Source of the DNA: Mycolicibacterium pulveris
Lineage (GTDB): Bacteria; Actinomycetota; Actinomycetes; Mycobacteriales; Mycobacteriaceae
Reading direction: 5' to 3'
Assembly (NCBI RefSeq): GCF_010725725.1
Contig: NZ_AP022599.1
Location: forward strand, 1,612,001 to 1,676,000
Length of the DNA: 64,000 bases
A model generated the notes under the pieces. That model was not told the origin of the DNA. It ran no database searches and saw only the letters and a program-made list of their open reading frames with translations. Below are positions 42,943 through 51,641 of this stretch, one piece after another; within the stretch, counting starts at the first letter, position 1, and each line of letters opens with the position of its first letter. Made by a program: the position numbers and the translations under genes.

Positions 42943-43788
42943 ATGTCCTCCTCCAATGAGATCTCGCGCCTGCTGAGGTTTAATCCCGGTGACAAGGTCG
43001 TCGACGTCGATCCGCGGGCCACGCCGGGATTCGACGGCAAGAAGGCCGACGGCGCCGAGGTGCAAAGCGAGCGCAGCGCCCGGCTGGCCGAACTGCAGGA
43101 GCTGCTCTACGCCAACCACAAAGCACGCGGCGACCACCGCTCAATTCTGTTGGTGCTGCAGGGAATGGACGCTGCCGGTAAGGGTGGCATCGTCAAACAC
43201 GTTGTGGGAGCGGTCAACCCGATGGGTGTGCGCTACACCGCGTTCGGGAAGCCGACCGAGGAGGAGCTGGCCCACCACTACCTGTGGCGCATCCGCAAGG
43301 CGTTGCCGCCCACGGGCCACATCGGGGTGTTCGACCGATCCCATTACGAGGATGTGCTGATCGTGCGCGTGCACAACCTCGTGCCGCCCGACGTGTGGGA
43401 GCCGCGCTACGACGAGATCAACGCGTTCGAGCGCGAACTCGTCGCCGGTGGCACGACGGTGGTCAAGGTCGCGATGTTCATCTCGCTCGACGAGCAGAAG
43501 CAGCAACTGCTCGAGCGCTTGGACGATCCGACGAAGCACTGGAAGTACAACCCCGGCGACGTCGACGAACGCAAGCTGTGGCCGAAGTACCAGGAGGCCT
43601 ACCAGGCGATGCTCGATCGCACCTCGACCGAGTACGCGCCGTGGCACGTCGTGCCGTGCGACCGGCGGTGGTACAGCCGGCTGGCCGTCACCGAGTTGCT
43701 CATCGAGGCCCTCGAACGGCTCGATTTATCCTGGCCACCAGCCGATTTCGATATCGAGGCCGAGCGCAGACGGCTCCTGGAGACCTGA
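42943..43788 (+). CDS. Polyphosphate kinase 2 family protein
   Basis: A 281-residue PPK2-family kinase that transfers phosphate between polyphosphate and nucleotides. Walker A is GMDAAGKGG (about residue 74), Walker B is FDRSHYEDVL and the lid contains KHWKYNPGD. A single PPK2 domain indicates a class I or III enzyme; the class cannot be decided by eye. It follows the TetR gene by 21 bp on the same strand, and takes the place of the pcaA/umaA region of M. tuberculosis. A large inverted repeat follows its stop. Confidence 0.9.
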   Translation: MSSSNEISRLLRFNPGDKVVDVDPRATPGFDGKKADGAEVQSERSARLAELQELLYANHKARGDHRSILLVLQGMDAAGKGGIVKHVVGAVNPMGVRYTAFGKPTEEELAHHYLWRIRKALPPTGHIGVFDRSHYEDVLIVRVHNLVPPDVWEPRYDEINAFERELVAGGTTVVKVAMFISLDEQKQQLLERLDDPTKHWKYNPGDVDERKLWPKYQEAYQAMLDRTSTEYAPWHVVPCDRRWYSRLAVTELLIEALERLDLSWPPADFDIEAERRRLLET

Positions 43789-43802
43789 CGCCCTTATAAC
43801 GG

Positions 43803-43860
43803 CGAACGCACGGTTGTTGACGCGTCTACTCGACGTATGCGTACAACAACCGTGCGCTCG
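43803..43860. terminator. 17-bp-arm inverted repeat between ppk2 and icl
   Basis: Arms 43803-43819 and 43844-43860 pair at 16 of 17 positions (CGAACGCACGGTTGTTG against its complement), with further ACGC/GCGT pairing towards the loop after a one-base bulge. It begins 15 bp after the PPK2 stop and lies between convergent genes, fitting a bidirectional terminator without U-runs. Confidence 0.6.
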
Positions 43861-43887
43861 GCGAAACCGCTCAGTGGCTACAGCGCC

Positions 43888-44101
43888 GGGTTCCACTTCC
43901 TCCTCGCGGCCTGGGGGCCGCGCATCGTCAGTGACTTCAGCCTCGGGTTCCACTTCCTCCTCGCGGCCTGGGGGCCGCGCATCGTCAGTGACTTCAGCCT
44001 CGGGTTCCACTTCCTCCTCGCGGCCTGGGGCCGCATCGTCAGTGACTTCAGCCTCGGGTTCCACTTCCTCCTCGCGGCCTGGGGGCCGCGCATCGTCAGT
44101 G
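43888..44101. repeat. Four tandem 57-bp hairpin units at the icl 3' end
   Basis: Units start at 43888, 43945, 44002 and 44056; the periods are 57, 57 and 54 bp, and the last unit is partial. Each unit contains a hairpin GCGGCC-TGGG-GGCCGC; in the third, shortened unit the stem is kept with a 3-nt loop. The icl stop codon (44096-44098) lies inside the fourth unit, so the array grew from the end of icl. Together with the inverted repeat it fills the 307-bp gap between ppk2 and icl. Confidence 0.85.
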
Positions 44102-45382
44102 GAACTGCCCCTCTTCGGTCGAGCCCTTCAGCGCGGTGGTCGAGCTGTTCGGGTCCACCGTGGTGGCGATCCGGTCGAAGTAGCCGGCACCGACCTCGCG
44201 CTGATGCTTGGTCGCGGTGTAACCGCGCTCCTCGGCGGCGAATTCGCGCTCCTGCAGCTCGACGTAGGCGCTCATCTGGTTGCGCGCGTAGCCGTAGGCC
44301 AGATCGAACATCGAGTAGTTCAGCGCGTGGAAGCCGGCCAGCGTGATGAACTGGAACTTGAAGCCCATCGCGCCGAGCTCCTTCTGGAACCGCGCGATCG
44401 TCGCGTCGTCCAGATGCTTCTTCCAGTTGAACGACGGCGAGCAGTTGTAGGCCAGCATCTGGTCGGGGAATTCGGACTTGACGCCCTCGGCGAACTTCTT
44501 GGCCAGCTCCAGGTCCGGGGTACCGGTCTCCATCCAGATCAGGTCGGCGTACGGCGCGTAGGCCTTGGCACGCGCGATGCACGGCTCCAGCCCGTTCTTC
44601 ACCCGGTAGAAGCCCTCCTTGGTGCGCTCACCGGTGATGAACGGACGGTCGCGCTCGTCGACGTCGGAGGTGATCAGGGTGGCCGCCTCGGCGTCGGTGC
44701 GGGCGATGACGACCGTCGGCACGTCGGCGACGTCGGCCGCCAGGCGCGCCGAGGTCAGGGTGCGGATGTGCTGCTGGGTCGGGATGAGCACCTTGCCACC
44801 GAGGTGGCCGCACTTCTTCTCCGAGGCCAGCTGGTCCTCCCAGTGCGAACCGGCGACACCGGCGGCGATCATCGCCTTCTGCAGCTCGTAGACGTTGAGC
44901 GCGCCACCGAAGCCGGCCTCGCCGTCGGCGACGATCGGGGCGAGCCAGTTCTCCACCGACGTGTCGCCCTCGACCTTGGCGATCTCATCGGCACGCAGCA
45001 GCGCGTTGTTGATGCGGCGCACCACCTGCGGCACCGAGTTGGCCGGGTACAGGCTCTGGTCGGGGTAGGTGTGACCGCTCAAGTTGGCGTCACCGGCCAC
45101 CTGCCACCCGGACAGGTAGATGGCCTTCAGCCCGGCGCGCACCTGCTGGACGGCCATGTTGCCGGTCAGCGCGCCGAGGGCGTTGACGAACTCCAGGTCG
45201 TGCAGCTGGTTCCACAGCACCTCCGCGCCGCGACGGGCCAGGGTGTGCTCCTCCACAACGGTGCCCTGCAGGGCCACCACGTCCTCGGCGGTGTACTCGC
45301 GGGTGACGTTCTTCCACCGCGGGTTGGTGTCCCAGTCTTTCTGGATCTCTTCGGCGGACCTCGGCTTACCGACCGTCGACAT
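44096..45382 (-). CDS. icl: Isocitrate lyase
   Basis: A 428-residue isocitrate lyase of the short bacterial (icl1/aceA) type, splitting isocitrate into glyoxylate and succinate in the glyoxylate shunt, and also 2-methylisocitrate in the methylcitrate cycle. The catalytic loop is KKCGHLGGK, followed by [10 protein letters not shown] and [13 protein letters not shown]; metal and substrate contacts are in [16 protein letters not shown] 45382 has a GGAGG ribosome site at 5 nt. Regulation by RamB and PrpR is indicated by boxes at 45505-45530. The stop is inside the tandem repeat array. Confidence 0.96.
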   Translation of the reverse strand: MSTVGKPRSAEEIQKDWDTNPRWKNVTREYTAEDVVALQGTVVEEHTLARRGAEVLWNQLHDLEFVNALGALTGNMAVQQVRAGLKAIYLSGWQVAGDANLSGHTYPDQSLYPANSVPQVVRRINNALLRADEIAKVEGDTSVENWLAPIVADGEAGFGGALNVYELQKAMIAAGVAGSHWEDQLASEKKCGHLGGKVLIPTQQHIRTLTSARLAADVADVPTVVIARTDAEAATLITSDVDERDRPFITGERTKEGFYRVKNGLEPCIARAKAYAPYADLIWMETGTPDLELAKKFAEGVKSEFPDQMLAYNCSPSFNWKKHLDDATIARFQKELGAMGFKFQFITLAGFHALNYSMFDLAYGYARNQMSAYVELQEREFAAEERGYTATKHQREVGAGYFDRIATTVDPNSSTTALKGSTEEGQFH

Positions 45383-45504
45383 GGTTCCTCCAATGTGTGA
45401 GAGTTGTTAACAGCTGAGCGACATAACTGTCGTGATAATCCGAGCATGCCCTACGCCATAACCGCAGGTCCAGTCGTTTCAATTGTCAAGTTCAGCGAAG
45501 GTCC

Positions 45505-45530
45505 AGCAAAAATTTGCAAAGTTTGCGAAG
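45505..45530. promoter_or_regulatory. PrpR/RamB-type boxes upstream of icl
   Basis: TTTGCAAA (45513-45520) is the palindromic motif reported for mycobacterial PrpR. It overlaps GCAAAGTTTGCGAAG, which resembles RamB boxes of icl promoters. The ramB gene itself lies 1 kb away. The published motifs are recalled, not checked. Confidence 0.6.
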
Positions 45531-45540
45531 AACGGTTTCG

Positions 45541-45573
45541 CTGAACCGGTTCAGTTGTTACCGAGCGGTAACA
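45541..45573. promoter_or_regulatory. Two adjacent palindromes upstream of icl
   Basis: CTGAACCGGTTCAG (45541-45554) is a perfect 14-bp palindrome. One base later comes TGTTACC-GAGC-GGTAACA (45556-45573). Both lie in the 234-bp gap between the thioesterase stop and icl. They may be sites for an unidentified regulator or, for the second, a terminator of the upstream gene. Confidence 0.5.
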
Positions 45574-45616
45574 CGTTTTCGCAGGTCAGTACGCCCGTAC
45601 TGTTAATCCGGTCGGG

Positions 45617-46432
45617 TCAGAGTTCGAAGATCGCGGCGACGGCTTTGGTCTCCTCGCCGACCGCGTATGTGAGCGTTATAACAGTGCGATCGGTCAGCGC
45701 CGGACCGAATTGATCGGTCGATCCGGGCGGGTGCACGTGCGAGATGATCTCCAGCTTGTCGCCGAGTGCGGCGGCGGCATCGTGTTCGATCGTCACCCGG
45801 ATCGGCTTGCCCTGAAGTTCGGGCGCGGAGAACAGGTAGTCCTCGATCACCGTCCAGTACACGGAGTTGTTCATGTGGTCGAAGATGTCGATGTCGGCGA
45901 CCCTTACCGGATACTCCCGGATCTGTGCGGCGTCCTCGCGGCTGCCCGGCTTCAGGTAGGGCTTCCAGCGCAGGCGGTTGACGTCGGTGGTCCGTCGCAG
46001 GCCCTCGATGAAGTCGTCGGCGATGCGCGCGGGCCCCTGGGTCTCCCGGTTGATGTTGATCCAGAACGCCTCGGATTCCATCAGCCCGCCCTTGCGCCCG
46101 TCTATGCGGACCCGCATCTCGCACCACCGGTTCGACGTGCCCGAACACCAGCGGCGCAGCCGCAGCATGTCCTGGAATTCGATGGGCCTGATCAGGTCGA
46201 TCATCGTGCGCCGCACGATCCAGAGCGGATGCGTCTCCTCGTAACCCAGCTCGCGTAACTGGTCGGAGCCGATGTCCTGGATGTGGCGGGTCGCGGCGTC
46301 GAAACGCAGCCGGCCGTGGCGGTCGATGTCGGCGACCCGCAGCGGCCACTGCCTGTCGAAGACGTCGGGATGCGGGTCCGGCACCGGCATCATCACCTTC
46401 GCCAAACCCTGGTTATCTGCGTTAGCCGCCAT
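45617..46432 (-). CDS. Acyl-ACP thioesterase-like protein (Rv0466-like)
   Basis: A 271-residue protein with two hot-dog domains of the FatA/FatB acyl-[ACP] thioesterase family. The first domain has VADIDRHGRLRFDAATRHIQ and the second VRVADIDIFDHMNNSVYWT with the Asn/His pair typical of catalysis. It probably releases fatty acids from a carrier; the acceptor is unproven. ATG 46432 is divergent from ramB by about 100 bp. Confidence 0.85.
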   Translation of the reverse strand: MAANADNQGLAKVMMPVPDPHPDVFDRQWPLRVADIDRHGRLRFDAATRHIQDIGSDQLRELGYEETHPLWIVRRTMIDLIRPIEFQDMLRLRRWCSGTSNRWCEMRVRIDGRKGGLMESEAFWININRETQGPARIADDFIEGLRRTTDVNRLRWKPYLKPGSREDAAQIREYPVRVADIDIFDHMNNSVYWTVIEDYLFSAPELQGKPIRVTIEHDAAAALGDKLEIISHVHPPGSTDQFGPALTDRTVITLTYAVGEETKAVAAIFEL

Positions 46433-46519
46433 GGGTGTTTCTCTCCTGTGTCCCGACCGCTAAATCCTCCCACAGCCGCGTCCCTGCCAACGATGCGAAG
46501 GCGGCCTTCACAGCGAGGT

Positions 46520-46525
46520 TAAGGT
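46520..46525 (+). promoter_or_regulatory. -10 TAAGGT of the leaderless ramB transcript
   Basis: TAAGGT ends 7 nt before GTG 46533. This decides the ramB start in favour of MAKTFVGSR over the GTG three codons upstream, which would lie upstream of the predicted +1. Confidence 0.5.
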
Positions 46526-46532
46526 GGGTGAC

Positions 46533-47948
46533 GTGGCCAAGACATTCGTCGGTTCGCGGGTCCGTCAGCTCCGGACCGAACGCGGACTGAGCCAGGCCGC
46601 GCTCGCGCAGATGCTGGAGATCTCGCCGAGCTATCTCAACCAGATCGAGCACGACGTGCGCCCGCTGACCGTGGCCGTGCTGCTACGGATCACCGACGTG
46701 TTCGGGGTGGACGCGACATTCTTCGCATCCGAGGACGACACCCGGTTGGTGGCCGAACTCCGCGAGGTCACCATCGACCGCGACGTGGACGTCGACGTCG
46801 ACCTCGCCGAGGTGGCCGACATGGTCAACTCCCATCCGGCGCTGGCCCGCGCGATGGTGAACCTGTACCGCCGCTACCGGTTGACCACCACCCAGCTGGC
46901 GGCCGCCACCGAAGACCGATACTCCGACGGCAGCGGTAGCGGCTCGATCACCATGCCGCACGAGGAAGTCCGCGACTACTTCTACGAGCGGCAGAACTAC
47001 CTTCACGAACTGGACACCGCCGCAGAGGATTTCACCATCTGCATGGGCATGCACCGCGCGGAGTTGCGGCGCCAGCTGGCCGACCGGCTCACGATGGTGC
47101 ACGGCGTGCACATCGTGCAGCGCAGCGATCTCGGTGACACGGTGCTGCACCGATTCGATCCGGACACCAGGACGCTGCAGATCAGCAATCACCTGTCCTC
47201 GGGTCAGACGGTGTTCAAGATGGCCACCGAACTGGCCTACCTCGAGTACGGCGACCTGATCGACACGCTGGTCGAGGAGGGCAAGTTCACCAGCGAGGAG
47301 TCCGCGATCCTGGCCCGGCTCGGGCTGGCCAACTATTTCGCCGCCGCAACGGTGTTGCCCTACCGGCACTTTCACGAGACCGCCGAGAACTTCCGCTATG
47401 ACGTGGAACGGCTCTCGGCGCACTATTCCGTGTCCTACGAGACCATCTCGCACCGGCTCTCGACGCTGCAACGGCCGTCGATGCGCGGCGTGCCGCTGTC
47501 GTTCGTGCGGGTGGACCGCGCCGGGAACATGTCGAAACGCCAGTCGGCCACCGGCTTTCACTTCTCCGCCAGCGGCGGGACGTGCCCGCTGTGGAACGTC
47601 TACGAGACGTTCGCCTATCCGGGCAAGATCATGGTGCAGATCGCCCAGATGCCCGACGGACGCAACTACATGTGGGTGGCCCGCACCGTCGAGCGCCGCG
47701 CCCGGCGCTACGGCCAGCCCAGCAAGACCTTCGCCATCGGGCTCGGCTGCGAACTGCGCCATGCGCACCGGCTCGTCTATTCCGAGGGGCTGGACCTGTC
47801 CGGGGACAACGCCACGCCGATCGGCGCCGGCTGCCGGGTCTGCGAGCGGGACAACTGCCCGCAACGCGCCTTCCCCGCGCTGGGTCGCGCGCTCGACCTC
47901 GACGAGCACCGCAGCACCGTGTCGCCCTACCTGGTGAAGCAGCCCTAG
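46533..47948 (+). CDS. ramB: Acetate-metabolism regulator RamB
   Basis: A 471-residue MerR-less, XRE/IrrE-type regulator of acetate and glyoxylate metabolism. The N-terminal XRE helix-turn-helix is GLSQAALAQMLEISPSYLNQ (about residues 18-37). A central IrrE-like region (AYLEYGDLIDTLVEEGKF) and the ScfR C-terminal domain with GAGCRVCERDNCPQRAFP follow. It represses icl and related genes in mycobacteria and corynebacteria when acetate is absent. The genome neighbourhood (icl, RamB boxes) supports the assignment. The GTG 46533 start matches the leaderless promoter. Confidence 0.95.
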   Translation: MAKTFVGSRVRQLRTERGLSQAALAQMLEISPSYLNQIEHDVRPLTVAVLLRITDVFGVDATFFASEDDTRLVAELREVTIDRDVDVDVDLAEVADMVNSHPALARAMVNLYRRYRLTTTQLAAATEDRYSDGSGSGSITMPHEEVRDYFYERQNYLHELDTAAEDFTICMGMHRAELRRQLADRLTMVHGVHIVQRSDLGDTVLHRFDPDTRTLQISNHLSSGQTVFKMATELAYLEYGDLIDTLVEEGKFTSEESAILARLGLANYFAAATVLPYRHFHETAENFRYDVERLSAHYSVSYETISHRLSTLQRPSMRGVPLSFVRVDRAGNMSKRQSATGFHFSASGGTCPLWNVYETFAYPGKIMVQIAQMPDGRNYMWVARTVERRARRYGQPSKTFAIGLGCELRHAHRLVYSEGLDLSGDNATPIGAGCRVCERDNCPQRAFPALGRALDLDEHRSTVSPYLVKQP

Positions 47949-47951
47949 ACT
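47946..47951 (+). promoter_or_regulatory. -10 TAGACT formed over the ramB stop codon
   Basis: TAGACT ends 7 nt before GTG 47959 and its first three bases are the ramB TAG stop. A leaderless transcript of the next gene can therefore start without a spacer region. Confidence 0.45.
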
Positions 47952-47958
47952 CAATTTG

Positions 47959-48510
47959 GTGAGTGCAATCGAGCCCGCGCGCATCGCGCCCGGCGGATTC
48001 AAGGAACTCGGCCCGCTCAACTGGGTCATCGCCAAGCTCGGCGCGCGAGCGATCCGGGCACCGAGATTCAGCCTCGTCGATGTGCTCGGCCAGCACCGGC
48101 TTCTGTTCCTCGCCTGGGCGCCGTACAGCGCAATGCTGTTGGGAGCGCTGTCAAAGCTGCCGGTGAAGGACGCCGAGACCGTCATCCTGCGCGTCGGTCA
48201 TCTGCGCAACTGCGAGTACGAGCTGCAGCAGCATCGCCGGTTGGCGCGCACCCGCGGGTTGGGCCCGGAGCTGCAGGCCAAGATCTTCGAGGGCCCCGAC
48301 GCCGAGGGCCTGACCGACCGGCAACGCGCGCTGATCACCGCCACCGACGAGTTCGTCGTCACCCGCGGCGTGTCTCCTGAGACATGGGCGACGCTCGCCC
48401 GCCACCTGACCAAGCAGCAGCTGATCGAATTCTGCATGCTGGCAGCGCAATACGACGGGCTGGCCGCGACTATAACCACACTCAAAGTGCCGCTGGACTT
48501 CCCGGATTAA
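47959..48510 (+). CDS. Carboxymuconolactone decarboxylase-family protein (Rv0464c-like)
   Basis: A 183-residue AhpD/CMD-fold protein. The active-site helix contains GHLRNCEYELQQHRRLAR with one Cys and a following His; the CxxC of AhpD is missing, so disulfide-based peroxidase chemistry is doubtful. The second helical repeat is LTDRQRALITATDEFVV. It is cytosolic, function unknown. It follows ramB by 10 bp with its own leaderless promoter. Confidence 0.85.
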   Translation: MSAIEPARIAPGGFKELGPLNWVIAKLGARAIRAPRFSLVDVLGQHRLLFLAWAPYSAMLLGALSKLPVKDAETVILRVGHLRNCEYELQQHRRLARTRGLGPELQAKIFEGPDAEGLTDRQRALITATDEFVVTRGVSPETWATLARHLTKQQLIEFCMLAAQYDGLAATITTLKVPLDFPD

Positions 48511-48519
48511 GCCCGTCGA

Positions 48520-49908
48520 TCAGGGCTTCACCTCCGAGTAGACCTGGCGGAATTTGCCGCTGCGCGGGTGCACCCGCGGCGGCTCGGCGGCCACCTGGAC
48601 GTCCACCGGGCTCGCACCCAGCCCCGCGAGATGGTCCCGCAAGCGCGCCCGGACCCGGTCCTCGACCTCCCCCCTGGTTGCTGTCGGCTGCACCGTCAGG
48701 CGAACGACGAGCCTCGCCGGACCTGTCTGCACCAGCTGACACCGTGCCATCCCGGGCGTCTGCTCGGCGACCGTCGCGATGGCCAGCCCGGATACGTCGA
48801 CGACGCGACCCGCAGCACCGGTGAACCTCAGCACATCACCGGTTCGCCCACGTACGTCGATCTCCGGAAACGGGCTACCGCAGGGACAGGCCGCCGACCG
48901 CATGGTGACGCGGTCCCCGAGCGGATACCGGATGACGGGCTGGATGCGGTTGGCCAGGTTAGTCACCAGCACGTCGTCGGATACCCGCCCCGGCGGCGTC
49001 GGCTGATGGTTCGCATCGACTGGTTCGACGATGTACCAGTCGGTGTTGACGTGCAATCGCTGATGGGCGCACTCGTTGGTCAACCCGGGCGCTTCCGACG
49101 CGCCGTAATAGTTTCCGACCCGACATCCGAATGCCGCTGAAATCTGTTGGCGCACAGTGCTGGTAAGCGTTTCACCGGCCGCGCTGACCAGTATCGGCCG
49201 CAGGTGCAGGCGGCCGGCGGCCTGTTCCTGCGCCAAGACCTGCAGCACGCTGGGATAGCCGCTCAGCAGCACCGGTTGGAAGTCGTTGAGTTCGGCAACC
49301 AGGGTGCTCAACGGCGCCAGCGCCGAGAACAGCCGCTGCGATCTCGCACGCCACGGCAGCATGCGGTGCCTGCGGGCGATCATGGTGTTCGCCAGGTAAT
49401 GCCCGTCAGTGACGAACACCGCGGCCATCCGGCCCTTCCCTCGAGCCAGCGCCCACAGGGTGGGTAGCGACAACAGCGCCGTGGACACGCTGCGGACGTA
49501 GCCCAGGGCGTTGTAGACGGCCAGCGCGCCATGGTCGTGCAGCAGAATCGCCGGCGTTCCGGTGGCGCCCGAGGTCGTACACACGATGTAGCGGCCCAAG
49601 AAGTCGGACCCGATCAGGCTCGGGTCGGCGATGAACGTCTCGACCCGGTCACGGCGCACCGCCCGGTCGGTGACCCAGTCGTCGAAGTCCGCCATCAGCT
49701 CACCCTTGGTGATGACCGGGAGTTGATCGACGCCGGAAAAATGCTCGGGCACATCGCGGTAGCGTTCGGCAAGCAGAGGCGAGCCGGCGCGCGCGTAGTC
49801 GACGAGCTCCCGCAGACGACGACGTTGACGTCCGACGATGCCTGCCTGCCCTTCCCGCGCGGCGCGCCGGCAATCGCAGGCAGCGCTTACATCGGTCCGG
49901 ACGCTCAC
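48520..49908 (-). CDS. Phenylacetate-CoA ligase-like (PaaK/CapK) protein
   Basis: A 462-residue ANL-superfamily protein of the PaaK/CapK branch. The adenylation loop reads TTSGATGTPAILLHD, followed by LLSGYPSVLQVLAQ, the NYYGASEAPGLTNECAH region and LANRIQPVIRYPLGDRVTM. These enzymes activate aryl or polysaccharide-linked acids; the substrate is unknown. It is tail-to-tail with the CMD gene (9-bp gap) and is an extra gene relative to the Rv0464c-Rv0463 junction. GTG 49908 is the best start. Confidence 0.85.
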   Translation of the reverse strand: MSVRTDVSAACDCRRAAREGQAGIVGRQRRRLRELVDYARAGSPLLAERYRDVPEHFSGVDQLPVITKGELMADFDDWVTDRAVRRDRVETFIADPSLIGSDFLGRYIVCTTSGATGTPAILLHDHGALAVYNALGYVRSVSTALLSLPTLWALARGKGRMAAVFVTDGHYLANTMIARRHRMLPWRARSQRLFSALAPLSTLVAELNDFQPVLLSGYPSVLQVLAQEQAAGRLHLRPILVSAAGETLTSTVRQQISAAFGCRVGNYYGASEAPGLTNECAHQRLHVNTDWYIVEPVDANHQPTPPGRVSDDVLVTNLANRIQPVIRYPLGDRVTMRSAACPCGSPFPEIDVRGRTGDVLRFTGAAGRVVDVSGLAIATVAEQTPGMARCQLVQTGPARLVVRLTVQPTATRGEVEDRVRARLRDHLAGLGASPVDVQVAAEPPRVHPRSGKFRQVYSEVKP

Positions 49909-49918
49909 CCGTCGCAGG

Positions 49919-50188
49919 CTACAGGTAGGTCACGCCGAGAACGACCAGCGAGAACAGCACCGGCGAGATCGGCAGCGCGCACAGAAACGCCGCCAGCACC
50001 TCCGACTTGCGTTGGTACGCACGCCAGCCCAGCACTCCACATACCGCGCCGAGGACGAACGACAGCGCGGCGACCACCAACACCCAGCTGCTGACCGTGC
50101 TGGTCGCGGTGGCCAGCGAGATCCCGGCCAGCCACAGCACATGGCCGACCAGCAGTCCGCCGATGCCGGCGACCCAGATCGCTCTCAA
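49919..50188 (-). CDS. Small membrane protein (Rv0463-like)
   Basis: An 89-residue protein with three hydrophobic helices ([56 protein letters not shown]) and no recognised domain. The TTG at 50188 overlaps the lpd stop (TTGA) and gives a length near that of Rv0463; a longer frame upstream runs inside lpd and is unlikely. Confidence 0.7.
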   Translation of the reverse strand: MRAIWVAGIGGLLVGHVLWLAGISLATATSTVSSWVLVVAALSFVLGAVCGVLGWRAYQRKSEVLAAFLCALPISPVLFSLVVLGVTYL

Positions 50189-51579
50189 AAGTTGATCATG
50201 TGGCCGGCCAGCCCGTGGAAGCACTCCTGCAACGCCTCGGACAGCGTCGGGTGGGTGTGCACGTTGCGGGCCAGCTCGTTGACGGTCAGGTCCCACTTCT
50301 GCGCCAGGGTCAGCTCCGGCAGCAGTTCGGAGACGTCGTGGCCGATCAGGTGACCGCCGAGCAGCTCACCGTACTTACCGTCGGCGATCAGCTTGACGAA
50401 CCCGCTGGGATCGCCGAGCCCGTGGGCCTTGGCGTTGGCGGTGAGCGGGAACTTGGCGACCTTGACGTCGTAGCCCTCGTCGCGGGCCTGCTCCTCGGTG
50501 AGCCCGAAGCTGGCGACCTGCGGCTGACAGAACGTCGCCCTGGGCATCATCCGGTAGTCACCGAGCGCCAAAGTCTCTGCGCCCGCGATGGTTTCGGCTG
50601 CCACCACGCCTTGCGCCTCAGCGACGTGCGCCAGCTGCAGCAGCGCGGTGACGTCGCCGATCGCGTAGATGTGCGGCACGTTGGTGCGCATGTAGTCGTC
50701 GACGCCGATCGCCTTGCGGTCGGTGAGCTGCACGCCCGCCGCGTCGAGTCCGTAGCCCTCGACGTTGGGGGCAAAACCGATGGCCTGCAACACTTTGTCG
50801 GCCTTGAGCTCATCGGAGTTGCCGTCCTTGCTCACCTGGACGGTCACCGTCGAGCCGTCATCGCTGATGGACTCCACCTTGGTGCCGGTGAGGATCTTCA
50901 CGCCCAGCTTCTTGAACTGCTTCTCGATCTCCTTGGAGACTTCGGCGTCCTCGTTGGGCAGCGCGCGCGGCAGGAACTCGACGACGGTGACGTCGACCCC
51001 GAAGTTGCGCAGCAGGTAACCGAACTCCATGCCGATGGCGCCCGCGCCCGCGATGACGATCGACGACGGCAGCTCGCGCGTCATGATGAGTTCTTCGTAG
51101 GTGACGACGTTTTCCGACAGCGACGTGCCGGGCACCAGCTTGGTGCTGCTGCCGGTGGCGATGATCGCGTTGTCGAAGGTGACCGTCTCGGTGCCGCCCT
51201 CGTTTAGGTCGACCTCGAGAGTGTTGGGGTCCTTGAACTTCCCGTACCCGTGGATCTCGGTGATCTTGTTCTTCTTCATCAGGAAGTGCACGCCGGAGAC
51301 GCGACCGTCGGCGACCTTGCGGCTGCGGTCGAAGGCCACCCCGTAGTCCATGGTCGGCTCGCCGCTGATGCCGAACAGCTTGGCGTCCTTGGTGACGATG
51401 TGGGCGATCTCCGCGTTGCGCAGCAGCGCCTTCGATGGGATGCAGCCGACGTTGAGGCATACGCCGCCCCAGTACTTGGGTTCGACGACTGCGGTGTTCA
51501 GCCCGAGTTGGGCGGCGCGAATGGCCGCGACGTATCCGCCGGGACCGGCTCCGAGAACAACGACGTCATAGTGAGTCAC
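50185..51579 (-). CDS. lpd: Dihydrolipoyl dehydrogenase Lpd
   Basis: A 464-residue FAD disulfide oxidoreductase, the E3 component of pyruvate and other 2-oxoacid dehydrogenases and of the peroxynitrite reductase system in mycobacteria. FAD motif [10 protein letters not shown], redox disulfide [15 protein letters not shown] (two Cys), NAD motif [10 protein letters not shown], and C-terminal HAHPT-type segment [11 protein letters not shown] with the catalytic His-Glu. GTG 51579 gives exactly the usual mycobacterial length and sits 7 nt from a TAGGGT -10. Confidence 0.96.
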   Translation of the reverse strand: MTHYDVVVLGAGPGGYVAAIRAAQLGLNTAVVEPKYWGGVCLNVGCIPSKALLRNAEIAHIVTKDAKLFGISGEPTMDYGVAFDRSRKVADGRVSGVHFLMKKNKITEIHGYGKFKDPNTLEVDLNEGGTETVTFDNAIIATGSSTKLVPGTSLSENVVTYEELIMTRELPSSIVIAGAGAIGMEFGYLLRNFGVDVTVVEFLPRALPNEDAEVSKEIEKQFKKLGVKILTGTKVESISDDGSTVTVQVSKDGNSDELKADKVLQAIGFAPNVEGYGLDAAGVQLTDRKAIGVDDYMRTNVPHIYAIGDVTALLQLAHVAEAQGVVAAETIAGAETLALGDYRMMPRATFCQPQVASFGLTEEQARDEGYDVKVAKFPLTANAKAHGLGDPSGFVKLIADGKYGELLGGHLIGHDVSELLPELTLAQKWDLTVNELARNVHTHPTLSEALQECFHGLAGHMINF

Positions 51580-51586
51580 GTTCATC

Positions 51587-51592
51587 ACCCTA
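51587..51592 (-). promoter_or_regulatory. -10 TAGGGT of the leaderless lpd transcript
   Basis: Minus-strand TAGGGT ends 7 nt before GTG 51579. It rules out the ATG at 51585, which would lie upstream of +1. Confidence 0.5.
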
Positions 51593-51641
51593 GTGCCAAG
51601 ACCAGCGGCCATGGGCCGGGCGCGAATCTATGAAGCCCGCG

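Noticed and set aside
43726..44064. Minus-strand frame encoding acidic 19-residue repeats across the 57-bp array
   Set aside because: It opens because the repeat period is a multiple of three. It starts inside the array, has no ribosome site, and continues antisense to ppk2. I treat the array as noncoding, though the absence of stops is noted.
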